Of a stretch of 64,000 nt of DNA, positions 1-7,516 are shown piece after piece. The position numbers and the translations under genes were made by a program. Numbering within the stretch: position 1 is the stretch's first letter; every line of letters begins with the position of its first letter. The stretch comes from Kiloniellaceae bacterium (GTDB taxonomy: Bacteria; Pseudomonadota; Alphaproteobacteria; Kiloniellales; J153). The notes under the pieces are model-generated. The model was not told where the DNA came from, made no database searches, and saw nothing but the letters and a program-made list of their open reading frames with translations. Location of the stretch: the NCBI GenBank assembly GCA_021776175.1, contig JAJFGJ010000036.1, forward strand, positions 124,001 through 188,000, written 5' to 3'.

Positions 1-206
1 ACACCGGCAATGTTGCTGCGGGTGAAGCCGCTGGCCGCCACATAGGAGACCGGACCGTCCCCGTCGGCTAAATCGAAAACGAGATCGCGATCATGGGAGG
101 TAAAGCCAAGGATGGTGCCGTCGCGGCGCTCGATCTTCCAGCAGGTGGCGAGCGTGAGCGCGGCGCCGGCCAGGTGCGCGGCCAATTCGGGACTGACCGT
201 CTTCAT
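1..206 (-). CDS. DUF2163 phage/GTA tail protein, N-terminal part (cut by window edge)
   Basis: Reading leftward from an ATG at 206, the frame stays open to the window edge and gives about 68 residues starting MKTVSPELAAHLAGAALTLA, then CWKIERRDGTILGFTSHDRD. This is the N-terminus typical of DUF2163 (BR0599-like) proteins, the counterpart of GTA gene 13, a tail-tip/hub component. The ATG overlaps the stop of the DUF2460 gene as ATGA, which indicates translational coupling. The gene order DUF2460 then DUF2163 is that of Rhodobacter-type GTAs. The rest of the gene, and the expected NlpC/P60 and host-interaction genes, would lie to the left of the window. Confidence 0.8.
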   Translation of the reverse strand, partial: MKTVSPELAAHLAGAALTLATCWKIERRDGTILGFTSHDRDLVFDLADGDGPVSYVAASGFTRSNIAG

Positions 207-811
207 GCTATATCGCGAATTTCTACGATGGGCAGGGACTGCACCGCGTCGCGGGCATGAGTGACTTGGCGTATTTCCAAATTATCCGTATCGAATCGCA
301 CCGGCACGTCGAAGGCGAAGTCGGCGGTCAAGACCGCCTGCGGCGATCCGCCCGGCAAGGCGGCGAAGCTGACGATACCGGTCGCGGTATCGACGCTGGA
401 GGTCAGGGGCATGCCATCCAGGAAAAGCTGCACGCTGCCCGCCACTGGCTTGGCGACGGTGCGGCTGAAAGTCTGGCCGCCGTTGCTATAGCCGCGCACG
501 AGCTGGGCGCTGGTCTCGCCGCCCGCCACCGCCGCGATCAGGACTTGGCCGGTGGCCGAGAAATCCGTGTGGTCCTTGAATCGGAACCCGCGCAGACGGC
601 CTTGGCGGGCATACCAGAACGCGACGATGGCATCCAGGTCAGCCGCGCTCTGGATACCCGGCGCGATGTCCCAGGCGGCGCGGGTCGCGCTCCACTCGGC
701 GTTACGCTGCTCATGGCCGCTGCCGAGGACCACAACCTCGGTACGGAATCGCGGACCTCCTCGCGCCCCGAATTCTATCTTCGTGGGCAAGCGGGTTTCG
801 TCGAAGCTCAT
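203..811 (-). CDS. DUF2460 phage/GTA tail protein
   Basis: This 202-residue protein matches the DUF2460 (TIGR02217) family, GTA gene 12, a distal tail component. Family-like features seen are the N-terminal PTKIEFGARGGPRFRTEVVV segment, the NAEWSATRAAWDIAPGIQS region, and FWYARQGRLRGFRFKDHTDF in the middle. The ATG at 811 has an AGAGG Shine-Dalgarno about six bases upstream. The gene lies 30 bases downstream of the tape-measure gene and overlaps the DUF2163 gene by four bases, so it belongs to the same leftward late operon. Length is normal for the family. Confidence 0.88.
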   Translation of the reverse strand: MSFDETRLPTKIEFGARGGPRFRTEVVVLGSGHEQRNAEWSATRAAWDIAPGIQSAADLDAIVAFWYARQGRLRGFRFKDHTDFSATGQVLIAAVAGGETSAQLVRGYSNGGQTFSRTVAKPVAGSVQLFLDGMPLTSSVDTATGIVSFAALPGGSPQAVLTADFAFDVPVRFDTDNLEIRQVTHARDAVQSLPIVEIRDIA

Positions 812-841
812 GCGGAACCTCTTGCTTGGATGATGTAATGC

Positions 842-2242
842 TTAGCGGTTGCGGCGGCCGGCGCTTACGGCATCGGCCAGCATGGCTTGAATCTGCCCGC
901 GCGATTCGTTGAAGGCGCGCGGGTTGGGCGTCTGTATATTCACCACGATCCGCGTCTCACCGGAACTGCCGCCGTTTCGCCGCAGCGCGGCTTCCTGCGC
1001 CGGGGTTCGGACAATTTCGCCGCGATGCAGGATGGCCGGCACCTCGCCGGGCGCGAGACTCGGCACGCGCCCAACCATACCGCCGCCGGCAAAGCGCGGC
1101 GCCCCGTCAAAGAACGAGGCTGGCACCACGCGGCCCGGTACGGGCGTCGATCCTACTTGGCCGCCGCCGTGGAACTGCCCGGCAAACGCACCGATCCCAC
1201 TCCCGATCAACCCCGTGACCGCGCCGGCCAGGGGCTCGGTCACCAGCTTACGGGTCAGGATACGCAGGATATCCCGCTCCAAACCTTGCAGCACATCGGA
1301 CAGGTTCCGTCCCTCGACCACCGCGTCCTCGAACGACGAGGCGAAGGTAAAACCCAAGTCGCGCGCGGCGCCGTCTAGCTTGCGAATCGTGCCTAGCTGT
1401 TGACTGAGTGCTTGATCGGTTCGCTCGGCGGCACCTGCCATTTGACCCGTGGCACGCGCGATTCCCGTCTCGGATGAGGCCAACTCTACCTCCCTGGGCG
1501 AGCGTGGCTCCAGGGCACCGCCTTGTCGGAACCGCGGGGCGCTACGAGGCCTCAAGACATCGTCAATGCGGGACCTGACACTTGGATTGTCGGCTATCGC
1601 GGAAATTTCCTTTAGCACTTGCAGAGTTTCGTCCAGCCGCCGGCGCTTCTCTATCGAACTCCCCCTATTTTCGAAATTGGCATTCGGTAAGAGTCGCCCG
1701 AGCACAGTTTCGTTGTCGATCTGACTCCGAAGTTCACGCCGGCGTCTCTCGGATTGTTGTGTCAGTCCCCGGACAAGCTGTTCCTGGGTTGCCACGATGG
1801 CGGCAACATCTTCGTCGGTGCCAAAAACAGATAGTTGCTCCTTGGTCGCGGTACGGAGTATCGCAGCCTGAGACACGAGTTCTTTGAAAGTCTTTAGAAG
1901 ACCTCGGGGTTCAATCCCGGTGAACTTGGCGATGTTTTTCTCTGCCTGAGCGGACTCGTCAGACAGATCCGCCAGCGCCTTGCCAGTTTCTTCGATCGGC
2001 GCGATGCCAGAAAACGCCCCCAAGATCTTCAAGAACTTGCTCAAGGCATTACCGGATTTACCGACTTGGTCTTGAATCGCGGCAAGTCCGCCTCTCAAGA
2101 GACCGATCCGCGCATCCAACAGTCCGAAACCTGTATCTAGCTTGCGCGCTAAACTGTCCGTCGATTGTTCAAATTTCTGTAATGCGGACTCAATTCTCCT
2201 AGTATCGGCTCCTATCTCAAAAGTGAGTCCTTCGTTTGCCAT
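842..2242 (-). CDS. Tail tape-measure-like protein (copy 1, intact)
   Basis: The 466-residue protein begins MANEGLTFEIGADTRRIESA. It has a helical N-terminal half, then a Gly-rich hydrophobic patch near residue 345 (GAVTGLIGSGIGAFAGQFHG). Next come GGG-rich turns and a C-terminal module with PSLAPGEVPAILHRGEIVRT, typical of the end of lambda-type and GTA tape-measure proteins. Its position between the tail-assembly chaperones and DUF2460 fits GTA gene 11. It is longer than the roughly 220-residue GTA version. A 288-bp stretch of its 3' half is almost identical to part of the upstream gene at 2722-4011, which points to a recent internal duplication. This copy keeps the normal C-terminus and is probably the working one. 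Confidence 0.8.
   Translation of the reverse strand: MANEGLTFEIGADTRRIESALQKFEQSTDSLARKLDTGFGLLDARIGLLRGGLAAIQDQVGKSGNALSKFLKILGAFSGIAPIEETGKALADLSDESAQAEKNIAKFTGIEPRGLLKTFKELVSQAAILRTATKEQLSVFGTDEDVAAIVATQEQLVRGLTQQSERRRRELRSQIDNETVLGRLLPNANFENRGSSIEKRRRLDETLQVLKEISAIADNPSVRSRIDDVLRPRSAPRFRQGGALEPRSPREVELASSETGIARATGQMAGAAERTDQALSQQLGTIRKLDGAARDLGFTFASSFEDAVVEGRNLSDVLQGLERDILRILTRKLVTEPLAGAVTGLIGSGIGAFAGQFHGGGQVGSTPVPGRVVPASFFDGAPRFAGGGMVGRVPSLAPGEVPAILHRGEIVRTPAQEAALRRNGGSSGETRIVVNIQTPNPRAFNESRGQIQAMLADAVSAGRRNR
1088..1375 (-). repeat. 288-bp tape-measure duplication, copy 1
   Basis: This stretch matches 2926-3213 without gaps at an estimated 94-95% identity by eye. It encodes the DGAARDLGFTFASSFEDAVV to FHGGG part of the tape-measure protein. 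Identity stops sharply at both ends, as expected of gene conversion or a partial tandem duplication. Confidence 0.85.
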
Positions 2243-2433
2243 TGTGCACCTTGGTTGCGATGGAGGGTCGGGTAAGTTGGGGTTTGAATCCTTGGTTGGC
2301 CGGATTCACAATTGCGAGACTACCATGGCAGACAAACCGCATCCGGGTTGTTATACTTTGGCTTCACAGGCCCCTGCCGCTACGCAAGGTGTTCCGTGTA
2401 TTTGCTTTGGCCCCAAAATAGAATTTTTCTATC

Positions 2434-2817
2434 ATGGTTTTGACCACAGTTTACTTGTTCCCGGTTTTCTTATCGATCGCGTCCCCCGATGAAATTCCCT
2501 TCGCGAGGACACTCGTAAATACATCGTCGGTCTGCGATAGCGCGACGGCGGTGACTCCGGCCGCGGAGGCATACGACCAAGAAGACTACGAGGAGATCGC
2601 GCGACTGGGATGCAGGTTCGCGGTTCCAGAGAAATTGAAGGCTATCGCCTTACGCTGCGAACCGTCGTATTTGGACTACAAGTCCAAAAATTTCTCCTAC
2701 CCAATCGTTCAAGACGTAACCTTACCCGAGGGCATCTGCGAAATAGAAGTCTTCCTGCCAAACGGTTGGAAGGCCATACTTTACACTCATGTCCGAAACT
2801 TCGCCTGGTGGGATTAA
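2434..2817 (+). CDS. Hypothetical 127-aa protein inserted between tape-measure copies
   Basis: I do not recognise this protein. It reads against the surrounding tail genes, begins with a hydrophobic segment (MVLTTVYLFPVFLSIAS) that could be a signal or anchor, and has three later cysteines (SVCDS, LGCRF, LRCEPS) plus a C-terminal GICEIEVFLPNGWKAILYTH region. The local sequence is more AT-rich than the flanking phage genes, consistent with a later insertion. No clear Shine-Dalgarno precedes the ATG. Its last 96 bases overlap the tail of the 2722-4011 frame on the other strand. It could be a moron-type accessory gene, or a chance frame in decayed sequence. Confidence 0.4.
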   Translation: MVLTTVYLFPVFLSIASPDEIPFARTLVNTSSVCDSATAVTPAAEAYDQEDYEEIARLGCRFAVPEKLKAIALRCEPSYLDYKSKNFSYPIVQDVTLPEGICEIEVFLPNGWKAILYTHVRNFAWWD

Positions 2818-4011
2818 ACGCGGCGTGTGGTTGGCCCAATAACAAGCCGATCCCACCTCGACTGTAATGTCACCATTTGCCATTGTGTGCCTTGTGTGTG
2901 CACGAAGCGAGCATTGGTCTCCACTGGCAAAACGCGGCGCCCCGGCAAAGAGCGAGGCCGGCACCACGCGGCCCGGGACGGGCGTCGATCCAACTTGGCC
3001 GCCGCCGTGGAACTGCCCGGCAAACGCACCGATCCCACTCCCGATCAACCCCGTGACCGCGCCGGCCAGGGGCTCGGTCACCAGCTTACGGGTCAGGATA
3101 CGCAGGATATCCTGCTCCAAACCTTGCAGCACATCGGACAGGTTCCGCCCCTCGACCACCGCGTCCTCGAACGAAGAAGCAAAGGTAAAACCCAAGTCGC
3201 GCGCGGCGCCGTCGAGCCGTTGCGCCGAAGCGCGCGCCTCATCGGACTTCCGCGCGACGGTGTCGAGCGCGTTGGATTGCGTCTCCTCGAAATCTATAGC
3301 CTTAGTACCCGCGCCCTCGAAGGCCGTGCCAAGACCTTCAACCCGATCTATCGTGAGTAGGATGTCGTCCCCAGCATTCCCAATAAGTGTTTCGATGCTA
3401 TCGGATCCATTGATGATCCCGCTTTCACTAAGGTCCATTGTTTCTGGGAGGGTCAGTTTTCTATCTAGCCGACGCAGTAATTCGGAGCGCTCTAGCTGTA
3501 GTCGGCGAATTTTCTCCGCCAATTCATTTTCTCGAATGGCATCTCCAAACTCGATTCCCGTTCGTATGCCTTGCATGCTTTGAAGCTGACTAATCCGGTT
3601 TTCGAAATCCGCGAAGCGCTCCCCAGACGATGGCGCCGAAAACGCATTGGACAACATGGCTTCGGCATCAGGGATAAACGCGCCCAAGATCGCACCGGCA
3701 GCCAATGTCACAGCAGTGGTGGCGGTTGCAAGAGATCCAGCCAGTGCTATCGCACTACCCGCAATGGTTGCGCCAATTCCCGCGCCCGTGACCCTGTCAT
3801 CTCTAGAAATTTGGCGCTCTGTATTGCTCACCGGCGGCTGGAGCGTGGCGCTCATGGCTCCAATCTTCCTTAGCGACTCCTCGACGCCAGCAAGCGATTG
3901 GATCATGCTCCGACTCGACCGGGCCACAAGTTGATTCGCCTCGCGCAACCCGCTTCTCAGGCCGCTAAGATCAAGCTCTATGCGAAGAGTCAAGCTGTCA
4001 ATTTCCGGCAT
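2722..4011 (-). CDS. Tape-measure-like protein copy 2, C-terminus disrupted
   Basis: The frame encodes 429 residues starting MPEIDSLTLRIELDLSGLRS. It contains a hydrophobic Ala/Gly-rich stretch (residues about 75-112) and the same FTFASSFEDAVVEGRNLSDV to FHGGGQ block as the gene at 842-2242. After APRFAS the shared C-terminal module (PSLAPGEVPAILHRGEIV) is missing. The frame instead runs into unrelated sequence, including MANGDITVEVGSA, which looks like the start of another MANEGLTFEIGAD-type protein. It ends inside the opposite-strand 127-aa gene. I read it as a tape-measure paralogue truncated by recombination, possibly still translated. The N-terminal half differs from copy 1, so the two may have arisen from separate modules. 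Confidence 0.6.
   Translation of the reverse strand: MPEIDSLTLRIELDLSGLRSGLREANQLVARSSRSMIQSLAGVEESLRKIGAMSATLQPPVSNTERQISRDDRVTGAGIGATIAGSAIALAGSLATATTAVTLAAGAILGAFIPDAEAMLSNAFSAPSSGERFADFENRISQLQSMQGIRTGIEFGDAIRENELAEKIRRLQLERSELLRRLDRKLTLPETMDLSESGIINGSDSIETLIGNAGDDILLTIDRVEGLGTAFEGAGTKAIDFEETQSNALDTVARKSDEARASAQRLDGAARDLGFTFASSFEDAVVEGRNLSDVLQGLEQDILRILTRKLVTEPLAGAVTGLIGSGIGAFAGQFHGGGQVGSTPVPGRVVPASLFAGAPRFASGDQCSLRAHTRHTMANGDITVEVGSACYWANHTPRLIPPGEVSDMSVKYGLPTVWQEDFYFADALG
2926..3213 (-). repeat. 288-bp tape-measure duplication, copy 2
   Basis: This is the partner of 1088-1375, offset by exactly 1838 bases with no gaps. Differences are scattered, mostly single bases. The downstream break point of homology is where the second tape-measure gene loses its normal C-terminus. 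Confidence 0.85.
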
Positions 4012-4185
4012 GGCTCTACCCTCAGATATTAGAGACTATATGTGGCGCGGTTGATTGATCGACGATGCCGGAGGGCGTATCTTGGCTCTTGTGGGGAATC
4101 GATGGAACTTCCTTCATCAAACGGCATATCAACCACCTTCGACCATGCTAAATGGGCAAGGAGGTTTTTTAGTTACGGAGATTGT

Positions 4186-4350
4186 ATGGCCCTAAGACAT
4201 TGCGAGGACTGCTCTAAGGATATCAGTACAAGTGCGCGACGTTGCCCGCATTGCGGTTGGGTCACGCGCTGGGGGGTTGCGGATATCTTTGTCGGCGTTC
4301 CAATCATAACCCTCTTCGTAATGTTCTACATAACTTACTTCGGGCTATAA
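4186..4350 (+). CDS. 54-aa zinc-ribbon/transmembrane microprotein A
   Basis: The start chosen is the ATG at 4186, preceded by GGAG six bases upstream. A longer frame opens at 4042, but its extra residues have no visible character. The protein has a two-knuckle zinc ribbon (CEDC at residues 6-9, CPHC at 20-23) followed by one C-terminal membrane segment (about residues 33-52, IFVGVPIITLFVMFYITYFG). It reads against the phage late genes and is paralogous to the next small gene. The function is unknown. Zinc-ribbon plus TM microproteins are often accessory, and this one may be a phage moron. Confidence 0.6.
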   Translation: MALRHCEDCSKDISTSARRCPHCGWVTRWGVADIFVGVPIITLFVMFYITYFGL

Positions 4351-4396
4351 CCCCTCCGATCGAATTGGCATTCGATCTAGCTAAGGGAAATACGCT

Positions 4397-4558
4397 ATGG
4401 CGCTAGAGATTTGTATAGACTGTCGCAAGCAGGTTAGTTCTCTAGCGATGGAATGCCCACATTGCGGTATGATAATGAATCGAGGTAGAACTATATTGTT
4501 CGTGCGTGTGACGATGATCGTCTTACTTGTCTTTTTTCTGCACAACCACCTCTCTTAA
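4397..4558 (+). CDS. 53-aa zinc-ribbon/transmembrane microprotein B
   Basis: This short frame starts at an ATG preceded by AAGGGAAA and ends in TAA at 4556-4558. It encodes a paralogue of the gene just upstream: MALEICIDC and MECPHCG supply CxxC knuckles at residues 6-9 and 20-23, the same spacing as in microprotein A. A basic linker and one hydrophobic segment (residues 32-48) follow. The two genes are 46 bases apart and codirectional, so they are probably one transcript. Conserved knuckle spacing with diverged remaining residues argues that both are real and anciently duplicated. Confidence 0.6.
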   Translation: MALEICIDCRKQVSSLAMECPHCGMIMNRGRTILFVRVTMIVLLVFFLHNHLS

Positions 4559-4636
4559 AACCGCACCTGTCGCCACAGGTTTCGACTGATTTCTTTATTG
4601 GTTTATTGGTTGCCCGGCACCAAGCGGCGCGCCAAG

Positions 4637-4837
4637 TTAGGACTCACGCCCCGCCCGGTCTGGAAACCGCTGCTTCATGGCTTCCAGGCGCTCGATCTCA
4701 TCCTCGCTCAAGGCGCCGTCGTCTCGTCGGATGCAGTTGACGCTCACCCAATCCTCGAACGCGGCCCAGAATTCCCGCGGTGTCGCGGCCCAGAATACCG
4801 GCGGCGCCCAGCCGAGACGGCCGAGCGCGATCTTCAT
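4637..4837 (-). CDS. Phage/GTA tail assembly chaperone (TIGR02216-like)
   Basis: The 66-residue protein has the LGWAPPVFWAATPREFW segment and EIERLEAMKQRFPD end typical of the small tail-assembly chaperone that follows the GTA_TAC gene (GTA gene 10.1, DUF2376 type). It follows the larger chaperone gene by five bases and precedes the tape-measure genes. That is the expected place for the pair of proteins which load onto the tape measure before tail polymerisation. Confidence 0.8.
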   Translation of the reverse strand: MKIALGRLGWAPPVFWAATPREFWAAFEDWVSVNCIRRDDGALSEDEIERLEAMKQRFPDRAGRES

Positions 4838-4842
4838 GTATT

Positions 4843-5217
4843 CTAGGACGTAGTCGCCACCACCGCTGGTAGTTTTGGCTTGGGCGCCGCGCCGGCTTTT
4901 TTTTCCTCGTGCCCACCGAAAGCATAACTCTGGCAGAACTTGACCAGCGCCGCGATGACGCCGAGGGAGCCTTGGGCGACAATCGACTCCCCCAGTTTAT
5001 CCAGGTCTATCGATGCGCCCGATTGCGCGATACAGGCATGGGTGAACTTGACCAGATCCTGCACCGTGATCTCGGCCCGCTCCAGCTTGCGGCCGATATC
5101 GAAGAGGTTGGTGCCAATCGCATCCTCGATCTCGCAGACCGCCCCAAAAGTGGGGCGGAGAACGTAGGTTTTTCCACCCAGGTCCAGTTCGACTTCGCCG
5201 CGCGCCTTGTTCGCCAT
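4843..5217 (-). CDS. GTA-type tail assembly chaperone (Phage_TAC_11-like)
   Basis: The 124-residue protein begins MANKARGEVELDLGGKTYVL and contains RPTFGAVCEIEDAIGTNLFD. This is the hallmark of the GTA gene 10 family, annotated as 'gene transfer agent family protein' or TAC_11. Its C-terminal tail is Lys/Ala/Pro-rich and probably disordered. It lies two bases from the major tail gene and five from the second chaperone gene, so it is tightly coupled in the late operon. Confidence 0.85.
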   Translation of the reverse strand: MANKARGEVELDLGGKTYVLRPTFGAVCEIEDAIGTNLFDIGRKLERAEITVQDLVKFTHACIAQSGASIDLDKLGESIVAQGSLGVIAALVKFCQSYAFGGHEEKKAGAAPKPKLPAVVATTS

Positions 5218-5219
5218 GG

Positions 5220-5636
5220 TCAGATGGCCACGTAAACGGGCGTGCCATGGGAGTTGAGCGTGAGCGAGTAAGTCTCCGCCCCGTCATGGTCCCCGGTACG
5301 TTCGTAGTTGGAAATCTGGAAAGCGCACTCCAAGCGGTCGCCGTTCTCGAAGGTGATCTCGAACAGGTTGATGCTCTGGTTGAAGGCCCACTGGCGCACG
5401 GTTTCCTCACCCACGCTATCTTGGAAGACGCCACCCGCCGACACGTTGAGCGAACGCACGCCGGCGCCCGCCAAACGCTGTTGCCAACCGTTGTCATCCT
5501 TGGTGGTGACGTCGACGTCCTCGCCGTTGATGGTCCAGGTCGTGGTGCGAAGGCCCGCCAGGGTGGTGAAGACCTGTGGCGAAGCGCCTGTCAGGTCGGC
5601 CTTCAAGAGAACGAGTTTACCTTTCTGTGCCGGCAA
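5220..5636 (-). CDS. Phage major tail protein (TP901-1/GTA gene 9 type)
   Basis: The 138-residue protein starts MPAQKGKLVLLKADLTGASP and has the VTTKDDNGWQQRLAGAGVRS motif typical of TP901-1-type major tail (tube) proteins. In this family the DVTTKDDNGWR region follows the first beta hairpin. The length matches GTA gene 9. A ribosome site (AGGAGGAAC in the transcript) precedes the ATG. Upstream of it lie more than 500 bases with no same-strand gene, so the tail part may have its own promoter or depend on read-through. Confidence 0.88.
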   Translation of the reverse strand: MPAQKGKLVLLKADLTGASPQVFTTLAGLRTTTWTINGEDVDVTTKDDNGWQQRLAGAGVRSLNVSAGGVFQDSVGEETVRQWAFNQSINLFEITFENGDRLECAFQISNYERTGDHDGAETYSLTLNSHGTPVYVAI

Positions 5637-5860
5637 TGTTCGGTTCCTCCTATTGGAAAACGGAAAGGCCTACCTGGCCCATGACGCGCCGCCTGCCTGG
5701 CGGTTGTGGGTAGTATCTCAGTTTTCAATTCTGCTGAACCAACGTCTTGAATGTCCGCTTTTTAGCGAATCACGTCGGCTTTAAGTCCAACGATAGACAT
5801 TGGCGTAGGCTCATCGGCACTTCTACTCCTGACCCAAAGGAAAAGTCTGCTGGACCGGAG

Positions 5861-6000
5861 GAAGCAGAGCACTGGTCGCTGACCACCCTGCGGGAGTAAG
5901 GCGGTTAAGATTGGCGCGAAGGTCGTGCTACATGACCGCTATGTCATCTTTCAGCCTGCGGAGGTGGCATTAAACCGCATGACCTTGGGTCTTATCAGGA
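5861..6000 (+). pseudogene. IS1380-family transposase 3' remnant (frameshifted)
   Basis: In one frame 5861-5896 reads EAEHWSLTTLRE then a stop. In the +1 frame from about 5904 it continues VKIGAKVVLHDRYVIFQPAEV. Together they give the WSLTTLRE..KIGAKVV..RYV.FQ.AEVAV signature near the C-terminus of IS1380-type transposases. Only this end is left and it is frameshifted, so the element is dead. The region from 5637 to 6200 holds nothing else I can support. Confidence 0.6.
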
Positions 6001-6209
6001 CGAGTAAAGAGCCTCAGCCGGCGAAGTTCCACCAAATGCGGCCGAAGCATACGCCCACAAGCCGTTTTGCCGCTGCGGGTTGTCAGCGGATGACGAAGAA
6101 TGACGTAAAGATGCTCCGATTGATGTGGATCAATGACTTTCAACAGAATTGAGCGTTCATGTGAATCCCATCTGGGAAATCTGGGATAAGTGTGTAACGA
6201 GGTATGAGT

Positions 6210-6866
6210 ATGCGTATCATTGTCAAGCTAATTGCTGTTCTTGGCGTGGTGACGTTGGTTCAACCGGCAACCGCAGCCGTCATGACCTTCAGCGATCTTC
6301 CAGAACTGGCTCTCCCCGGGGAGGAGTACCAGGAGGGTGGCATTACCGCATCCCCCATTAACGGAAGGTTGGGCTACTACACTATTCCTGGTACGGCTCA
6401 TTTAGACGACGCCGGAACGTCGTATGCCAAGTCAATGAATTTCACTATGGACTTCATTTTCTATGCAATAAGCTTCGATATTCTTCCTTACGACACTGCC
6501 TATTGTGCTGATGAGTCGGTTCCATGCAGTGGCGACCCATACGATAATGTTTTGGTACAGGGATATTGGGATGGTTCCCTTGTTGCAGAAGACATATTTT
6601 TTATGGGCGAACAACCGAGCACATACTTGTTCAGCGACCAATCTCTAATCCTGGACCAGTTGGTTATTGGTGCCCTGTATCCGGACATAGCTACGATTGG
6701 GGGAATGTGCTTGACCGCCCCCTGCGGTCATTTCAACATAGACAACGTCAGACTCGATCCCATCCCCCTTCCGGCTGCGCTCCCGCTCTTTTCCGCAGCT
6801 CTGGGTCTCCTAGGATTTCTAGGCCTACGGCGCTCGGGCCGCACCGCGCTGAAAGTACCCGTGTAG
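6210..6866 (+). CDS. Exported VPLPA-CTERM (PEP-CTERM-like) sorting-signal protein
   Basis: The start chosen is the ATG at 6210, with GAGG about seven bases upstream; an ATG at 6204 is also in frame. The 218-residue protein has a signal peptide (MRIIVKLIAVLGVVTLVQPATA) and a beta-rich body with two cysteine pairs (CADESVPC, CLTAPC). It ends in a tripartite tail: PIPLPAALPLF, a hydrophobic helix (SAALGLLGFLGL) and RRSGR. This matches the VPLPA-CTERM sorting signal read by an exosortase/rhombosortase-type system and coupled to exopolysaccharide. It is unexpected inside a phage cluster. IS1380-like remnants on both sides suggest it arrived on mobile DNA. Confidence 0.75.
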   Translation: MRIIVKLIAVLGVVTLVQPATAAVMTFSDLPELALPGEEYQEGGITASPINGRLGYYTIPGTAHLDDAGTSYAKSMNFTMDFIFYAISFDILPYDTAYCADESVPCSGDPYDNVLVQGYWDGSLVAEDIFFMGEQPSTYLFSDQSLILDQLVIGALYPDIATIGGMCLTAPCGHFNIDNVRLDPIPLPAALPLFSAALGLLGFLGLRRSGRTALKVPV

Positions 6867-7045
6867 GGGGTCTATTTGGCGTAGAACGTGATCCGATAGC
6901 CCCTATAGCACGATCCCCGGATTTACCGAAAAGCCGGATATTGTGGGCTGCGGCCGATGAGATGCGATTTACGCGAACGCTCACGGCGCTGTCAGGCGCA
7001 TCAATGAAGTTGGCTGTCTGTTACGGCGAGCCGGGAGCAAAGCAA

Positions 7046-7216
7046 TCATTGTCGCCGCACCCTGTTGACCTGCACCAGCGTCTCGCTCACGGTCATGTCC
7101 GGCCGGGCCTGTAGCACGGCCCTGACCACTTCCTCGGTCTGCCCCACGTAATCCTCGCCCTCGGCCTTGGCTCTCGCCAGAGCCCGGCGGATCACGCTTT
7201 CGATGTAGGGTTCCAT
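7046..7216 (-). CDS. Conserved-looking 56-aa hypothetical protein
   Basis: A short leftward frame from the ATG at 7216 to the TGA at 7046 gives a charged, helical protein beginning MEPYIESVIRRALARAKAEG. It continues EDYVGQTEEVVRAVLQARPD and then MTVSETLVQVNRVR. The amphipathic helix pattern and absence of rare codons suggest a real small protein. No domain is recognised. It lies between the VPLPA-CTERM gene (other strand) and an IS remnant. It could be a fragment of the original phage operon or cargo of the insertion. Confidence 0.5.
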   Translation of the reverse strand: MEPYIESVIRRALARAKAEGEDYVGQTEEVVRAVLQARPDMTVSETLVQVNRVRRQ

Positions 7217-7288
7217 CGCAGGTATGAAAGCGCGGGGTAGTTTCTAGAATCTTTCGCACATTTTGTTTTGGGTTGATGGCTGATCTGG

Positions 7289-7417
7289 TCAGGCGGTCAT
7301 CCTTTGCTGCTTGAGCAGGGTCATGTTCATGTAGCGTTTGAGGGACCATTTGGTGCCGATCTTGATGAACTGCTCCCGGACCGTCGCCAACGACCAATGC
7401 TCGACATTCTTGGGCAT
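7289..7417 (-). pseudogene. IS1380-like transposase C-terminal remnant
   Basis: The leftward 42-codon frame reads MPKNVEHWSLATVREQFIKI then GTKWSLKRYM. The EHWSL.TVRE..IKIG.K block matches the IS1380 transposase C-terminus, after which the sequence diverges from the family. It is in inverted orientation to the remnant at 5861-6000, and the two flank the VPLPA-CTERM gene. Apart from it, 7217-7516 shows no gene. Confidence 0.45.
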
Positions 7418-7516
7418 TGCGAATTTCCGCTTTTGGTACTACCCGGCCTCTCTCGCCGCACAGGAACGGCGACCGCTTTCATCCGCTGAGCCGACATTCG
7501 CATTCGCATTGCGCTC

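Noticed and set aside
5925-6152. A 75-codon rightward frame as an independent gene
   Set aside because: Its first 25 residues are the frameshifted end of an IS1380-type transposase; the remainder has no gene-like character.
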